Below the pieces are notes generated by a model. The model made no database searches and was not told the origin of the DNA. It saw only the letters and a program-made list of their open reading frames with translations. Below, piece after piece: positions 1-12,280 of a stretch of 64,000 bases of DNA (within the stretch, counting starts at the first letter, position 1; each line of letters starts with the position of its first letter). The stretch is from positions 22,403,915-22,467,914 of the forward strand of contig ML677334.1 in assembly GCA_007922305.1 (NCBI GenBank), in the 5' to 3' direction. The translations under genes were made by a program, and so were the position numbers. Source of the stretch: Dermatemys mawii (taxonomy: Eukaryota; Chordata; Testudines; Dermatemydidae).

Positions 1-716
1 TGCAGCCCTGGCAGCTGGAGGAGCTGTGCGGCTTCTTTGCAAGCGCTGCAGCGGCCCCAGCAGCAGGAAGAGCAAGGCGGCTCCTCCTGCTGCTGGAAGC
101 CGCTGCAACGCTTGAAGAGGAGCTGCTGAGCAGCCTGGCTCCTCCTGTCTCATTGGAAACCTTGGAGGTTTCCAATAAGGCAGCAGGAGCCGGGCTGCCC
201 CGCAAGCTCCTCTGCAAAAGCCGAGGCAGCCCCGGGAGCTGGGAGCCGCGCACTGCGGCTGCAGCCCCGGGAGCCGCGTGCTGCTCCTGCAGCACTGGGC
301 AGCGCGGCTGAGAGCTGGGAGCCGGGGTGCCGGGCGCTGCGGCTGAGATCCGGCCCCAGCCGCTGCTGCTGCAGCCCCAGGAGCTGTACGCCGCAGCTGG
401 GAGCCGGGAGCCGCACGCCGCGGCTGAGACCTGGCCGCGGGAGCCAGGCGCCACGTACCACATCTGACACCCGGCCCGGGAGCCAGGCGTCGCAGCTGAT
501 GCCAGGCCCCAAGAGCCGAGGCGGAGATGGGCCCTAGGTGCCGGGCGCCGCAGGGGGGATCTGCCCCGGGGGGGGCAGTTAGGGAGAAGGAGGGGGGGTT
601 GGGAGGGAGTGGATGGATGGGGGTGGGTCTAGGGTGGGGCTTCCCTGGTGCGGGTGCCTGCTCAAAAAAAATTTTTTACTAGGGCGTGCACAGTCAAAAA
701 AGTTTGGAGACCCTTG
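1..716. mobile_element. GC-rich interior and right end of a hAT-like non-autonomous element
   Basis: Bases 1-560 are GC-rich and built from degenerate repeats of a 'ggagccg/ggagctg' motif. The segment ends at 716 with a terminus that reads, on the minus strand, as caagggtctccaaac. This resembles the CAGGGGTCTYCAAA end of the complete hAT-type copy at 61993-62223. The other end is probably outside the window. ORFs in this part are by-products of GC richness. The hAT assignment rests on the terminus only. Confidence 0.55.
95..235. repeat. Long imperfect inverted repeat (foldback)
   Basis: The centre is a perfect 11-bp stem, attggaaacct at 152-162 and aggtttccaat at 166-176, around a 3-base loop. 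Similarity continues outward: the left arm (about 95-162) and the reverse complement of 166-235 share 'gaggagct', 'ggctcct' and 'cagcc' blocks in the same order. It lies inside the GC-rich element and may be an inverted duplication within it. Confidence 0.7.
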
Positions 717-879
717 GTCTAGAGGTCAGCTCAAGCGTCACATAGCTAACATAGAGCTCTTTATTATACCCCCTAGTTCCTCTCTGCTTCCTTTTCCCCC
801 ACAACACAGTAGACAACACTACCATTTTGCCTATCACTTAGGCCAGTAACCTGGGTGTTATCTTTGACTAGGCTCTTTC

Positions 880-1590
880 TCTAGGTCCTCCCTTCCAGAT
901 GATGTCTAAATCTTGTTGATTCTGTCTGCGTAAAATACAGCCTTTTACTGTATTTCTAAAATACAGCCTTCCCTATCCAAATGACAAAGGTAGCCTTGCC
1001 CTGCTCATATCCATTTAAAAAGCTGCTGCAATGATCATTTTCCTAGCCTGTGGCTTTGACTCCTTTGCATCCCTCCACTGACCCTACTTCTCTATTGCAT
1101 CAAACATAAGCTATTTGTCATCACTTTCAAGGCCCTTCATGGCCTATCCCCACCCCTGTCTCATTCATTATTGGGATGTCAACTCTCACCTGCGACTGGT
1201 CCACACTGCCAGCCTCTATCACCCCCTTGTTAAATTCTTGAATAAGCAGCTTTGCTTTCTCTCATCCTGCCCCTTATGTTTGGAAGGAGCTCCTCCCACC
1301 ACTCCCCGCCAGATCAGCAAAACTAACATTATCCTTCTTCAAACCCTGCATTGCTATAATGCCTACAAAAATAATTGACAGTGGTTAGGCTGTTGGTATA
1401 CTGAGACCACTACCTGCCAATACTGTTTAATTGTTTCCTTGTATTCTTCAGTATGTCTGCATCCATATGTTGTCTTGTCTCATTTTTAGACTGTAAGATC
1501 TTTGGGTGCAGGGTCTATGTTTGTACAGCACAGTGGGTTCATGGTCCACGAATAGCCGCTATGGTAAATCCAAATCATACATTTTCTCCC
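880..1590 (+). mobile_element. Old L2/CR1-type LINE 3' end
   Basis: The stretch 'catcactttcaaggccc' near 1118, followed by 'tagactgtaagatctttggg' near 1488 and a 'tgtttgtacagcacag' block, matches the tail of ancient L2/CR1-clade LINEs as I know them from amniote genomes. The copy is diverged and has no usable ORF. The subfamily cannot be fixed by eye. Confidence 0.5.
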
Positions 1591-4500
1591 CATTGTCTTT
1601 TGTGTTAATTACCTTTGAGCTTGCTTTACAAACTTTGCATACACTCCCAGTCAATCACAGCCACCTGTGGAAAAGAGGGTAGCAACCAACTGCCATTTCG
1701 AACAGTTAACGGGTACAGGAAGAGGAAGTTTAGGCTAAAGAAAACAGCAGAGGCCAAGATTCTTTTTTAAAGGAGTTTAAAGTTTGGCTTCTAAATCCAT
1801 ATTCAGCCAACTAAATAAATGTCCTGGTTTTCATAAGGCAGGACACCCAATAGATCCCAATGAACTATTAATATATATATGAAAAAGCTCAGCTTGTGGA
1901 TATTGAAGTAGGACAAAAAAGATGGCATAATTTATATAAAATATGTATGCCTATGAAGAAGGTATTACATAGAATCGGATATATTACAAAGTGTAATTGA
2001 CTACCCTACTTATGATAGTGCCTCAATGCAGCAGTAATCTAGAGAGCAATAAAGAAGTCAAAGTTCAATGTTTTAAACTTGTATTAGCTTACTTAAAAAA
2101 GAAAAAGCTAGCAGCTATTAAGTTATATTTTGCTATCCACTCCCATTCCTGTCACAAATTCATCTTTGCATAAATGCTGCCCTTCTAAGAAATGATACAT
2201 AGCCTGGTCTGAAACTTGTAAAGCACTGGATTTTAGACTGAGTATTCACTGAAGGGAAGATTAATGAGTCATTCTTAAAGGAATAGCAGCGTTTCTTGCC
2301 AGCAAATGTTCCACTCCCTTAGCATACAGAATTAAGTCAACAAAAGCCCATGAAACAACACTGATTAATAGGGAGTAGATGTGGTATATAGAGTATCTGA
2401 AAAGAGAAGCAGTACACAGAATTTAGGAAATGCCATATTATTTCACAAAAAGAAAAAATAGTATAATACCCCAACAAATGTAACTTATATCAGGTAGACC
2501 ATGCAACATGTGGACATGTGGCATGCTGCAGCATAGTAATTATTGCTAAATTATAAACCCTGCCATGACATTTAATTAAATTAGTATAGTTGAATATTTT
2601 AGGCCCAAAAGGTTCATATCTAAAATTAGGCTCCAAAATTTATATTTAGGCTCTCAACTAAGTGGCCTGTTTTTTGGCAGCTTCTACTGATTTACAATAT
2701 GCTTATCACCATTAAATTAAATACCTAGCATGCTTTAAAAAAATGTTTTGCAACTAACATATCTGTCCTGGAAGAAGGGAACGTCCTTTCTACAGGAACT
2801 CAATGTTGTTCATTGGCAGCCATCCTGCACAACAGGCACTCCAACAAAGTTGGTCCAATGAAAGATATTATCTCACCCACCTTGTCACCTTGAACAATAG
2901 AAGAATTTTAAAGTTCTAGGACAGTATAAATAATCTATTTTCTTACTTACATCAATTTTGGGGAATGGAGATTTCATCCTGCCATGAAGAAAAGCAAGGG
3001 AGATGAATTCCCAGCTGATCCATGCTGCAATTTCTGCTTTTGAGGCCTCCTCGGTTGACACCTCCCACCTCACTAACTTCAGTCTTCCCTCTACTTTGTT
3101 GAATCAGGTTTTCAAGAGGCAGCACTTCCTGCTATGTCAGTGACTTCTACCAGATGGTTCAATTCAGCTTTGTAAGAGATGTTTGGTTTTAAAGTAGCAT
3201 ATTGAGGAGCTTTAAATATTAACATTTGTGTTTGTATCACTTGGGGGTGGGGGATGGGGAAGAGAGAATGGGCTGTTAAATCCCAGCCAAATCTACAGTA
3301 AATGTTTCTGAGGTTAGTTAAATAAACCAGAGAAGAATTTCTCATTATAGCTTGGTCACCAGTTCAGCCATTACAACTTCTTTTTTAAACTGTCAATGGA
3401 TCCCTCATTTTCTGTTCTGGTTTTGAGATGAGATTTGCAGTCTCTCTGAGCTCATATCTAAAACCTTGCACTGCATTTTAAAAATAATCTGTGTATGCTG
3501 TCATGGATTTAAAGACTCTTATTATATACAAGACAAAGTATGTGTCCCCTCCCCCTCCAAAAAAAGGGTTAATTCCTCTTCTGCTTGTGTCTTATATTTG
3601 GACACCAGGCCCTTCTCTTCCCTCATTTTATCAGAGGACTCTGTCAAGATCTTTGGAGAGCCTCGATGGTGATGTCCCAAGGCTGAAACCTGAACTGCAG
3701 CTCTTCCTTTTTTTTTTTTTTTCCCCAAAGGAAGAGGCAGGCGAGGTTGAGAGTCTAACTTCTGATTCGGGCAAACATCTAAGGTCTTGGCCATGTGAAC
3801 ATATTCTGTTTCCAGCACTCATAGGCCAGCTGTGGATGTAACTGCACTGGTGCAAACCTCTTATGTAGAGATAGGAAGTTGTGATTTTCACTGGTACCCC
3901 GGAGGAGTGCCAGCATGGCATGTTGTGGCTTCCTTTGCTTACGCTAGGAATTCGTACTGGTGGTGCTATTCTGGTGGCTGGCAACTCAGGAAAATACCCA
4001 ATGTATACATGACATAAGATTCAACATTCCCTCTCTACTCTCTTGAGGAATAAGGAAAGCTAATAAATTAAACCTTAAAAAAAAAAAATCACTGAAGACA
4101 AGTTAAAAAACCCTATTTTTCTGCTAAGCAGAGCTCTTCTACCTGCAAAAGCCTGGAAGTGAAGTAGTGTGTTCAGGCAGAGCAGTCTTCTTTGCAGGAG
4201 AAGAATGTCAAAAAACTTAGTTATTTTCTGTTCACCTGTGATAAGAGGTTATGTTATCCACTGTTGGAATGGCTGAGTTGGATATATGAAAATCATTTTC
4301 CCAATAAGCATGCAGAGACACACATTTTAGTGTGCACTCAGCCCTAAACACTATCCCACTGCATCTTCAATAATCTGCCTCAGTTTGTATGATTTTCTTG
4401 TAGTTCCAGAATTTATTTCAGAATATTTTAGGTTAAACTTCTAAACCTAATCTCTTCAACAACTGTTAGCCCTGAACTTCCAGACGACCAAAGCTTTGTA

Positions 4501-7500
4501 CAAACCATGATCACATACACTTTAGTCAGAACCAACACAAATTCCTTTTATAGTTGCTGAAACATTAAGATGCTCACTCCTCCCATATCAGCAGAATTGC
4601 AAGAGGGTATTTAAACATTTCAGTTTTAATTCATTAATTCCTAAGGTCCCAATAACAACTTCTACAAAGATATTCTGTTGGCGCTGATTCTAATGAAAAT
4701 GTTTTACTAGTGTTATGTTATTACTGCACACTCATTCTCACAAAGCATGAAAGAGTTAAATGGCTATTTACTGTGCTCTTTCTTCACCAAGCATGTTTGT
4801 AATTTACACACAATGAGACATTTACTCTTTTGGTAATTGGCTGGAAGCCAATGTACAGAGGTCAATGTCACAGTATTTTCATCACAGTTCATTTACCACA
4901 AGCGATGTTTGCCCAGAAAATCCTATCATTTGCTCCACAAACCTCCCTTCAATTTTTTTTCTTACCCTTTGTATAACTGGTGTATAATTTACACTTTAGT
5001 CCTTCAAAAAAAGTTATAGAATAAAAAACATTTATGAAAGTATTTGTGGGAATAGAAGACCAAAGCGATGGTAGAGATACACTTCAGATCTGAACGAATT
5101 ACTTGATATTTAAATATTTATATAGCACCAATAATGTACTATGCACTTTATCAACAAGTATGATGACAGTATCTCTACCCAAACTGTTTACAATACAGAA
5201 TTGTGCCACACTATGATGCGATTACACAGGATTATTTTATCCTTACCCCCAATATCTGTAGTTAGTTTGTGTGAGGGATATATTATCTTGAAACAGTTTA
5301 ATCAATGAAAAAACCTAAATCAGTAAGGATGACCACACTATTCAGAGATGAAAAATATCTACTGCATCAAGTTCTTTCCCTGGCACATGCAAGATATAGT
5401 CCCTGACAGAGGACAGATCAGATACAACACAGTATGAAACCATACCTGATTTTTCTCTCACACCTCAGATTTGGCAAGTGTTGTAACATAAGTAATATGG
5501 GGCAATATAGGCTTTTATCAAGGGGCAAAATTGACAGTAAGAAAAGGAAATAAAGTTGCTGAATAGTAAGCATTGAATCTGTCCTTCCTACAACTCCTAA
5601 ACCATTCACAGATCATTTGGGTGTAGCAGAAAAAAGAAAAGAAACTTTCCTACTGTTCCTGGTTCACTTGAACACTGATCTCTCCCTCAGTCACAGCTGG
5701 CTGCATTGATTAAAGGGGGGTTGGACCAATTTTGGAATGTTTCACAGCTATAAAAAAGGTTTAGCAGGATAATTTTTTTCTCAAGAATAACAGAATCCTA
5801 GAAGAAAAGTATAAAAATATATTGTAATTGAAAACAATATTAGTAGAATGCTGTAGTTTTTAATACTCTGAAAACTAAAAATTCAGAAAACCTGTTTAAG
5901 GTGCCAACAATACCCTTATTTCTACCCACTCCAAGGAATACAGTATTTGTTTAGTGAGACTGTGGACCTGAAAGTCAGAAGATTTTGGTTCTAATTCCAG
6001 TTTTGCCAAAGTCACTTTAAGATGCAATTATCTGAAAAGTGACTACTTTAAAAAGGACACTTTATTCAGCAGTCCTGTGTATATTCAAAATGTCCATTAA
6101 CTTTAGTAATTACAACATTTTTACTCTCTTCATTTTGCAGAGCCAATACAGCTAAGAGGGTGAACTGGATTCTGTTGTTCATTAGAGTTGTATCTGACTG
6201 GAACATAGGAAATAATTGTGCAAAATGCCACAGGTATCAGAGATAATATAACTTGGACTACAGAATCTATCTTATTGGTAGTGATATGAGAGAAGAAAAA
6301 ACCCAGCTTGACTCTCAGATTTGAGACAAAACTGCAGAGCTGGAAATTAGACATCTCCTCACTTGTAAGCTAAGTGTATTTTTACGGAAACCACCAAGTT
6401 TGCTGACAAACACAGAACTGCACAGTGCCATTTTTAGTCACTTTTCAGAGAAGAATCATGCTTTTAAGAGCTGTACCTGGGAAACTTAATGGAGTACAAG
6501 AAAATATCTTTCCCCTACTGATTAATTTCTTATATTGTCTATGTCCCTGCCTGCAGCACCATTAATGCCCACAGAGCTTCCCCAGAGCCCTTTATTTTCC
6601 ATCCTGTGCCCAGCTACATTAATGCTAATGCACTCAGATGTTTTGCTCCTGTTTAAGACAGTGAGAGAGGGACGCATCATTTTCTGGGTGTTACTAGCGC
6701 TGCTATAGAAAGGTAAGGGAAATAAAAAGCTCTGGGGACACAAACAGGACATCCAGACTTAGAGGGAACCATTCATGGAAGAGATATGAGGATTCAATAA
6801 ACAGGAGGGAGAGCTAGATAAGAGCACTAAGATCATGTGTGTTTACGGTTCATTGGCCCTTTTCATTTTGGGATTTTGTATCAGGGTTTGCTCCTGGCCA
6901 CATTACTGATGTGTGGAGAGATCTTCCTAGGAGCAAGCATACAAACTCATGCACTGTCAGAGCGCTATGCAGGAGATGGTGTGGGAGAAAAGTCTTTCAA
7001 TTCTTTTGGGCCTTTTTGGCGAGGCCTTGAAGGTATCACAGCCCTGGGCTGAATGCCCTTCCCTAACACATGGAAGGCATTTTTCATTCTTCTCTGATGT
7101 GAGGATCATAACGATGTAAGAGGAATATTTGGCATTTTCCCAAGCAGATCTGCTAACTTTAAAAGTGACCCAGAAACAGACACTGCAAACAACAAACTTT
7201 TGAGTATATACTATAGCTTTTAAACTATCCATGGACTATTTACAACTAGACAACTAATTGTAAAACTAACAGGAGTGTGAAAAGGAAAGGCTGGCTCCAT
7301 GACGCTGCCAACAGATGCACAGTGAGGAATTCATAGACCATGAAAGTGAGCCCAGTATTTAAATCCCTTGATCTACAGAACGCTGGCTGGAGGGACATGT
7401 GTTTCACCCCCAGCTGGTAACTACGGCTCAAAAAGGTTCTGGGGACACATGACTGTGTGTCCAGCACCTACAGCATGGCTCTGTGGAGCCAATCTTTTTG

Positions 7501-8030
7501 GAGAACAAGCTTCTGCTGGTAAGGAGCCCCTTTCCCCTAAACTCCCTTTTAAGATAGTATTTTAAAATCATAGTGTTAAAATTAAGAAAAATAAAGCAAG
7601 GACTATCAAATAACTTGAAATAATCATTATGTTTCTCTCCCTTTAAAGGTTACTTCTTGTTATTCATATGTGGTTTGAATAGTAAGATTTACTGTAGATG
7701 GCATGTCTGGAATTTAAAACCTAAACCCAACATCAGCTCACCCCAAGCAACTAACCATTTGCTTATAGAATAGTGCAAGTAATTGAAACTGTGACCTATG
7801 GGTACATTTGTTATATATGTTACTTAATTAATAAACAAATTGCATTTAAAAAATAGCTCCCAGACATGGTTAGAATGTTTCCTTTCTGTTCACACAGGCA
7901 AAAAAAAGAATCTTGTTACAACAGGCATGTATTGTTCAAACACAGTTACTTCTGAAGCATGGGCAAGTAGAGGGGAGGGCAGACAAGGAAGGGAAATACA
8001 TGAATTATCAACTTTGGGTCATTTTATTAG
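1591..8030. other. AT-rich non-coding DNA, mostly unassigned
   Basis: No ORF here looks like a gene. Recognisable fragments are a weak repeat with 'taggctc' motifs near 2600-2670, a retroelement tail at 2843-2890 and a MIR-like piece around 5955-6030. The rest shows no repeat or coding signal that I can identify. Confidence 0.6.
2843..2890 (+). repeat. Fragment of a dispersed retroelement 3' region
   Basis: The text 'gttggtccaatgaaagatat' followed by 'tatctcacccaccttgtc' is a phrase I recognise from dispersed reptile/bird repeats. It is short and has no visible boundaries, so the family is left open. Confidence 0.4.
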
Positions 8031-8039
8031 TCAAGACAA

Positions 8040-8785
8040 CATGTAAATGAGGACAGGAGCAGAACAATGTAGAAATATGAACAAAACTGTGAGGAGGCTT
8101 GTGCCCTGGTTGACTGGGTCGTTATGATTGCTGGAGGTGTCACCTTTGCCTGATTGTAACAGCAGCAAATGCAGGCAGTGATCCAAGAATAAATTCTTTG
8201 AGCGAACACTGGACAACCTTTCATCCTGGAGGCCACTGTGATGAACAATTGCACCAACTTGGTCCTTTCAATGTAGAAGGCTAGCGCATTCCTGACCTCT
8301 AGTGCCTTGGTTGAGTCTGTCGCCTAGCTTTGGCCACTGGGCCCGCTTCGGGAAAAGATGACCTTACTAGGGGCCGGGACCCCATGCTGCTCCCAGGAGT
8401 CGGATGATCCCTGGCTCGGCCAGGGAGTCCGATCACAGGAATACCTCCGAGCAACTCCTGGGAAGGTACGTGACATAGGTCCTTTGTCTGAAGCGCCCTT
8501 TTTCTGCGGTGCCAATCAGTCTGTCGACTTCAACTGCTTCTTAGATGCTGGGGAGAGGGAAAACTGCCAGGTGAGTTCCGGTGCCAGTGATGCGCTGCGT
8601 GCTGACGCAGAGGTGCCAGTTGTGGAATCCAATTGAGAGGGCACTGAGGCAGGATGAAGTGCAGCCTGCATGAGGAAGGTCCTCAAGTGGATATCCCGCT
8701 CCCGAGTTCGAGGGTGAAAGTTTTGCAGATCTTGCACTTGTCCTTTCTGTAAGACTCCCCAAACACTTTAAACAGCTCTCCTGGG
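8040..8785 (-). pseudogene. DIRS-like retroelement remnant, 3' part: gag-like region joined to tyrosine recombinase C-terminus
   Basis: Read on the minus strand, 8780-8700 encodes a zinc-knuckle-like CLKCLGES...KCKICK stretch. A Ser/Ala-rich gag-like segment follows, with RERDIHLRTFLMQAALHPAS and SARSASLAPEL. From about 8290 downward the frame changes to a segment with NALAFYIERTK, RMKGCPV and QSTRAQASS. The last resembles the C-terminal part of DIRS/Ngaro tyrosine recombinases, where an HxxR motif (HSTRA) is expected. Here the His codon has become Gln. The reverse transcriptase and RNase H regions that should lie between are absent, so the copy has a large internal deletion. Frameshifts and stops show it is dead. 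The 5' part lies beyond the inserted hAT element at 12281-12710. The DIRS name comes from motif recognition; another tyrosine-recombinase family is possible. Confidence 0.5.
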
Positions 8786-9309
8786 CAGTGGTGGATGTAG
8801 AGTTAGTGGAGCCCTGTGTGCAGCTTCATTTGCCGCCCTCCCCACTCCATTTTTCATTATTTTTAATTCAGCCTCCTATATTATAAGTAATATGAAGTAC
8901 ATGAAAATAAAGTGAGGTACCTTGATTGTTTTTGTAGTCTAACTTTTTTCACAGACCACTTCAAAATTGCTGAAGATCTTGGTGGACCACTTAATGATCT
9001 TTCCAAATGTTGTTTGTACCGTTAGCCAACAATTGTAAAGTGCTTTGGATAAGAGCACTTTATATTAAAAAAAACCCAACAACTTAATAACCTTTCCTAG
9101 ATCCACCTGAATGGAGTTCTTGGACCACAGTTTGCGAACTTCTGGTCTGGATGAAAGCTTGTATTTGCATTACGCTTATGTGAAAAATGTGTAAAAATAA
9201 AAAGTATAGATGATGCATGAATGGAAAAATAAAAGTTAACTTCCTCTGAAGAAACTTATTTGATTTATTAGAAAAAAAATTCAGACAGCTTTGTTTCTAC
9301 ACTTTTTCT

Positions 9310-11745
9310 TTACAGAATCGTCAAGTCATTGTAAGTAATATTTTGTAAAGAGGCACTTTCAATTGTCAATATTGCCAAACCTGGCAAATGTTCCTGATTC
9401 ATTGTATTTTGCAAATAATTTTTAACTCATTTCAATACAGAAAAAGAATGTTCACCAGAAGCATTTGTGACAGGTATTATTAAAAATATTTTCAGAATGG
9501 TTTCTATATTTGAAAAGATGGATTTCAAACCATCAAGTCTATACAAATCAACTGGTGATATCAAAGCAAAGAACTAATCATTTTCAATAAAATGAATGAA
9601 ATGTTTCCCGTCATCTTCAAAAAGTTCTGTGTCTATGTCCTCTTCGTAGAATTCACTAATTTCTTATAGTAGCGGCTTTTTGCATTTTTGTCCATACTTC
9701 TGTCAAAAAAGATGCAAAATAAATCAACAGTTTTCTGTAGAGATTCACCTCTACTCTGCAATTGCACTATTATTGTGTCACAAATTAACATTGTCTCAAT
9801 AATGATCTTCTCTTTCCCTTTTAAACTGATTTCATTGTTTCTAGTTCAGCGAAAAATAACTTCATGCTTTTTTCACTCTTCTCATCAGATATATTAGAGA
9901 AACCTATATTTTCTGTTAATGTTAGTGCCTCTGCTTCCGCCAAGCTATAGTAATTTCGAGCTTCTATGACAAAACTTTTAACTGAAGCTAACAATTGTTA
10001 GTATTCAATAAATTTGTATCAACTTTTTGTAGTGATTTGCTGATGGTATTAATTCTTTGAAGTAAACGGTTCCACAAAAAAGTAGAAACAGCAATATTAT
10101 ACTTTTCAAACTTTTCTGCTAAGGATTTCGCTTCAGTTTTCACACACAGTTTTTCAGAATTTGATGTGGCTATAAGGTTTTCTTTATATCACCGTAGCTC
10201 ATTTTCAAAAACAAAACAGCATCTGCACGAGCAGACCACCTGGTGTAACAAATTCTTTTGATTGTCAAATGTTTTTCATTTGTCTGCTCCAAGTGTGATT
10301 GTAGCCTACTCTACTGATGCGTGGAAACTGAAAAAAGGCATACACGTTTTGAACTAAGTAAAAAAAAAAAAAAGTGAAGATCCCTCATAAGATTTGGCTG
10401 CAGCGTTGCAGGTTAAACTTCAGGAATAGCTGGAACATGGTATGAATAAAGCACAGGGGCTTGCATTGCTCAACCTTACCTGTAGACCTGAATATTTTCC
10501 TGCCATATTTGTGGCATCATCAAAACTCCGCCCGACAATTTTTGATGTCCAAACCTAAATTTGCAATGATTTCCAGAACAGCTGTCTTTAGACATCCAGA
10601 AGTGTGGGATTTTAACGGGACAAAACAAAGAAATTGCTCTACAATTTCATCATTGCCAGTCACATATCTTAAAATTAATGTTAATTCGTCTATATGACTC
10701 ACATCTGGTTCTGAATTTACTATTATGGAATAGTACTTGCCATCCTTTATTTCAACAGTGAACTGGTTTCTGAGCTGCTCTGCCATTATAGTGATGAATT
10801 CATCATAGGTTTGGTGCATTACAAAGTTGGTCTTCCCTGAGCCATAATACTGATAACTTGTCAAATGTTCTTTGAAAAAAAATCATCAAATTCACTAAGA
10901 TATTCAAGGCAGGTTAAAAAATTACCTTTTCAATTTGAAAATGACTTATGTCCTCTTAGAGGTAGTCCCAAAGAAGATAGCAGTTTAATTGTGGCAACAA
11001 CACGTCTCAGCACTTTCCTTCAATAAGAACACTCCTTTTCAAACTGAGCCGATAATACACAATCAGTTCTTCCAGATAATTTACACCTTTGAACAAAACT
11101 TACACATAGCATTAATATGAGCTTTGGAAATTTCATGATCAGCAATATGTCTTGCAACATTTCTCCAATTAGAGTGCCCGTTGATGAATGTTTGTTTTCC
11201 TTTATTATGGTCAGAGAATAATTTGCAAACATAACAGCAGACTGCCTTAGTGGTTTCCAAAAAAATCAACCACATTTTCATTTCTGTCATCCCATTTTCT
11301 TTTCATCTTCAGAAAATGGGACTCATGAAGACCTCTAAATTCCTTTCATCCTCCAACCTCATACTCTTGTCTCAAATTTTCCATATTACCTACATTTTTC
11401 AGTTTCTTTCTGAAGAAATAGTCTACCATATCCAATGAAACAGATTTTGGCTATAATGCAATACTGTCTTCAGGGTAGATTTCTTCTCTTACTTTGACAC
11501 AATTATCAATATTTTGTAGTTCCATTGTCACTTCAGAGTCCATTTGTTCAACCTTTGCAGTCATTGTGGTATCTTCACAACTAAGCAAGTGATCAGATAA
11601 TTCAGATGTTTCCTTGCCCATATTTTTTTGATGAATGTCCACCATTCAATACTTTAAGCTTTTAAAAATAAGATGACAAACTGTCTTTTTGCTTAGCTTT
11701 GTCGTCTTCATCTTTTTGACTGTCAGAATCATAGTGTTGCTTCAT
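9310..11745 (-). pseudogene. Decayed hAT transposase (ZMYM/DUF4371-like)
   Basis: The reading starts on the minus strand at an ATG at 11745 (MKQHYDSDSQKDEDD). An acidic N-terminal region follows (11645-11451). Next comes a TTF-type zinc-finger-like segment at 11290-11081, with a WLIFLETTKAVCCYVCKLFS stretch and a downstream NWRNVARHI...H pattern. A DUF4371-like core lies at 10864-10520, with the signature VNSEPDVSHIDELTLILRYV and then CRAEF, after which a frameshift leads to a DDATNMAGKYSG-like segment. The C-terminal hAT dimerisation motif is near 9470-9430 (NASGEHSFSVLK), and the terminal stop is at 9312-9310. Several stops and frameshifts break the frame, so no functional protein is expected. 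The order and motifs match ZMYM-like hAT transposases. In that family the enzyme cuts and pastes DNA between short inverted repeats. Confidence 0.75.
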
Positions 11746-11799
11746 TATTGCTAAAAAACCTGACCTTGATTTTAGGCAGATTAAAAATGTCTGAAAAAG

Positions 11800-11850
11800 C
11801 AGGGGCATAGCCACAGGTGGGCCTGTGTGAGCTGTGGACCACCCAATTAG
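11800..11850 (+). repeat. Isolated hAT-like terminus inside the larger hAT element
   Basis: The sequence caggggcatagccacaggtg begins at 11800. A near-identical start occurs at 52019 (caggggcatagccacagggg). It looks like the end of a separate hAT-like family. No matching opposite end was found to the right, so it is either truncated or part of the host element's 5' untranslated region. Confidence 0.35.
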
Positions 11851-12280
11851 GTTTAACGCAGTTAATCCCACATTTTTATCGGGCTCTGTAAAAACGGGAT
11901 TTTGAACCATTACATACCGGTGACAAATCATGGGCATTGTTGCAAAGTGCAGGGGAATGGTGCTTTTGTTCATTGGATAATTGGTCAAGGAGACAGACTT
12001 TGCTTGGCAAATGATGATTTCCCTTAGTTGCTGTTATGATATTGCAGAGACCGCAAAAAAATGGTGAAGCAAAATTCTTTGATAGACTACTTCAAAAAAA
12101 TCACATTTAGAGCACAGTTCGCAGAATAAGTTTGCAGAATGCAGAAAGCCTGGACCACTTCACGACTTGCATTGCTTATTAAATTCAGTCATTTGTCATA
12201 TTTGTCCTGCATTTTGGGGCCTCCTATCATTGTGGGTCCTGTGCTACAGCACAGTTTGTTTCACAGTAAGTCTGCCACTG

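Larger units (their letters stand above)
8786..12280 (-). mobile_element. hAT transposon, formerly autonomous, inserted in the DIRS-like remnant
   Basis: The left end reads cagtggtggatgtagagt from 8786. The reverse complement of the right end at 12280 is cagtggcagacttactgt, matching at about 12 of 18 positions. The flanks ctcctggg (8778-8785) and ctgctgtg (12281-12288) agree at 6 of 8 positions, consistent with a decayed 8-bp hAT duplication. Both flanks lie in gag-like sequence of the same retroelement, on the same strand and in the expected order. The transposase remnant on the minus strand fills 9310-11745. Confidence 0.6.

Noticed and set aside
1..560. Possible CpG-island promoter
   Set aside because: The GC richness comes from degenerate 'ggagccg' repeats inside a transposon-like element, and no exon or transcription start was recognised nearby.
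8358..8636. 92-codon plus-strand frame
   Set aside because: It is antisense to the gag-like remnant, and the minus-strand reading explains the sequence better.
12061..12130. Plus-strand ATG followed by a KQNSLIDYFKK-like stretch, similar to starts of hAT proteins
   Set aside because: It ends after about 20 codons and lies in the 5' untranslated part of the minus-strand hAT, so it is probably chance.
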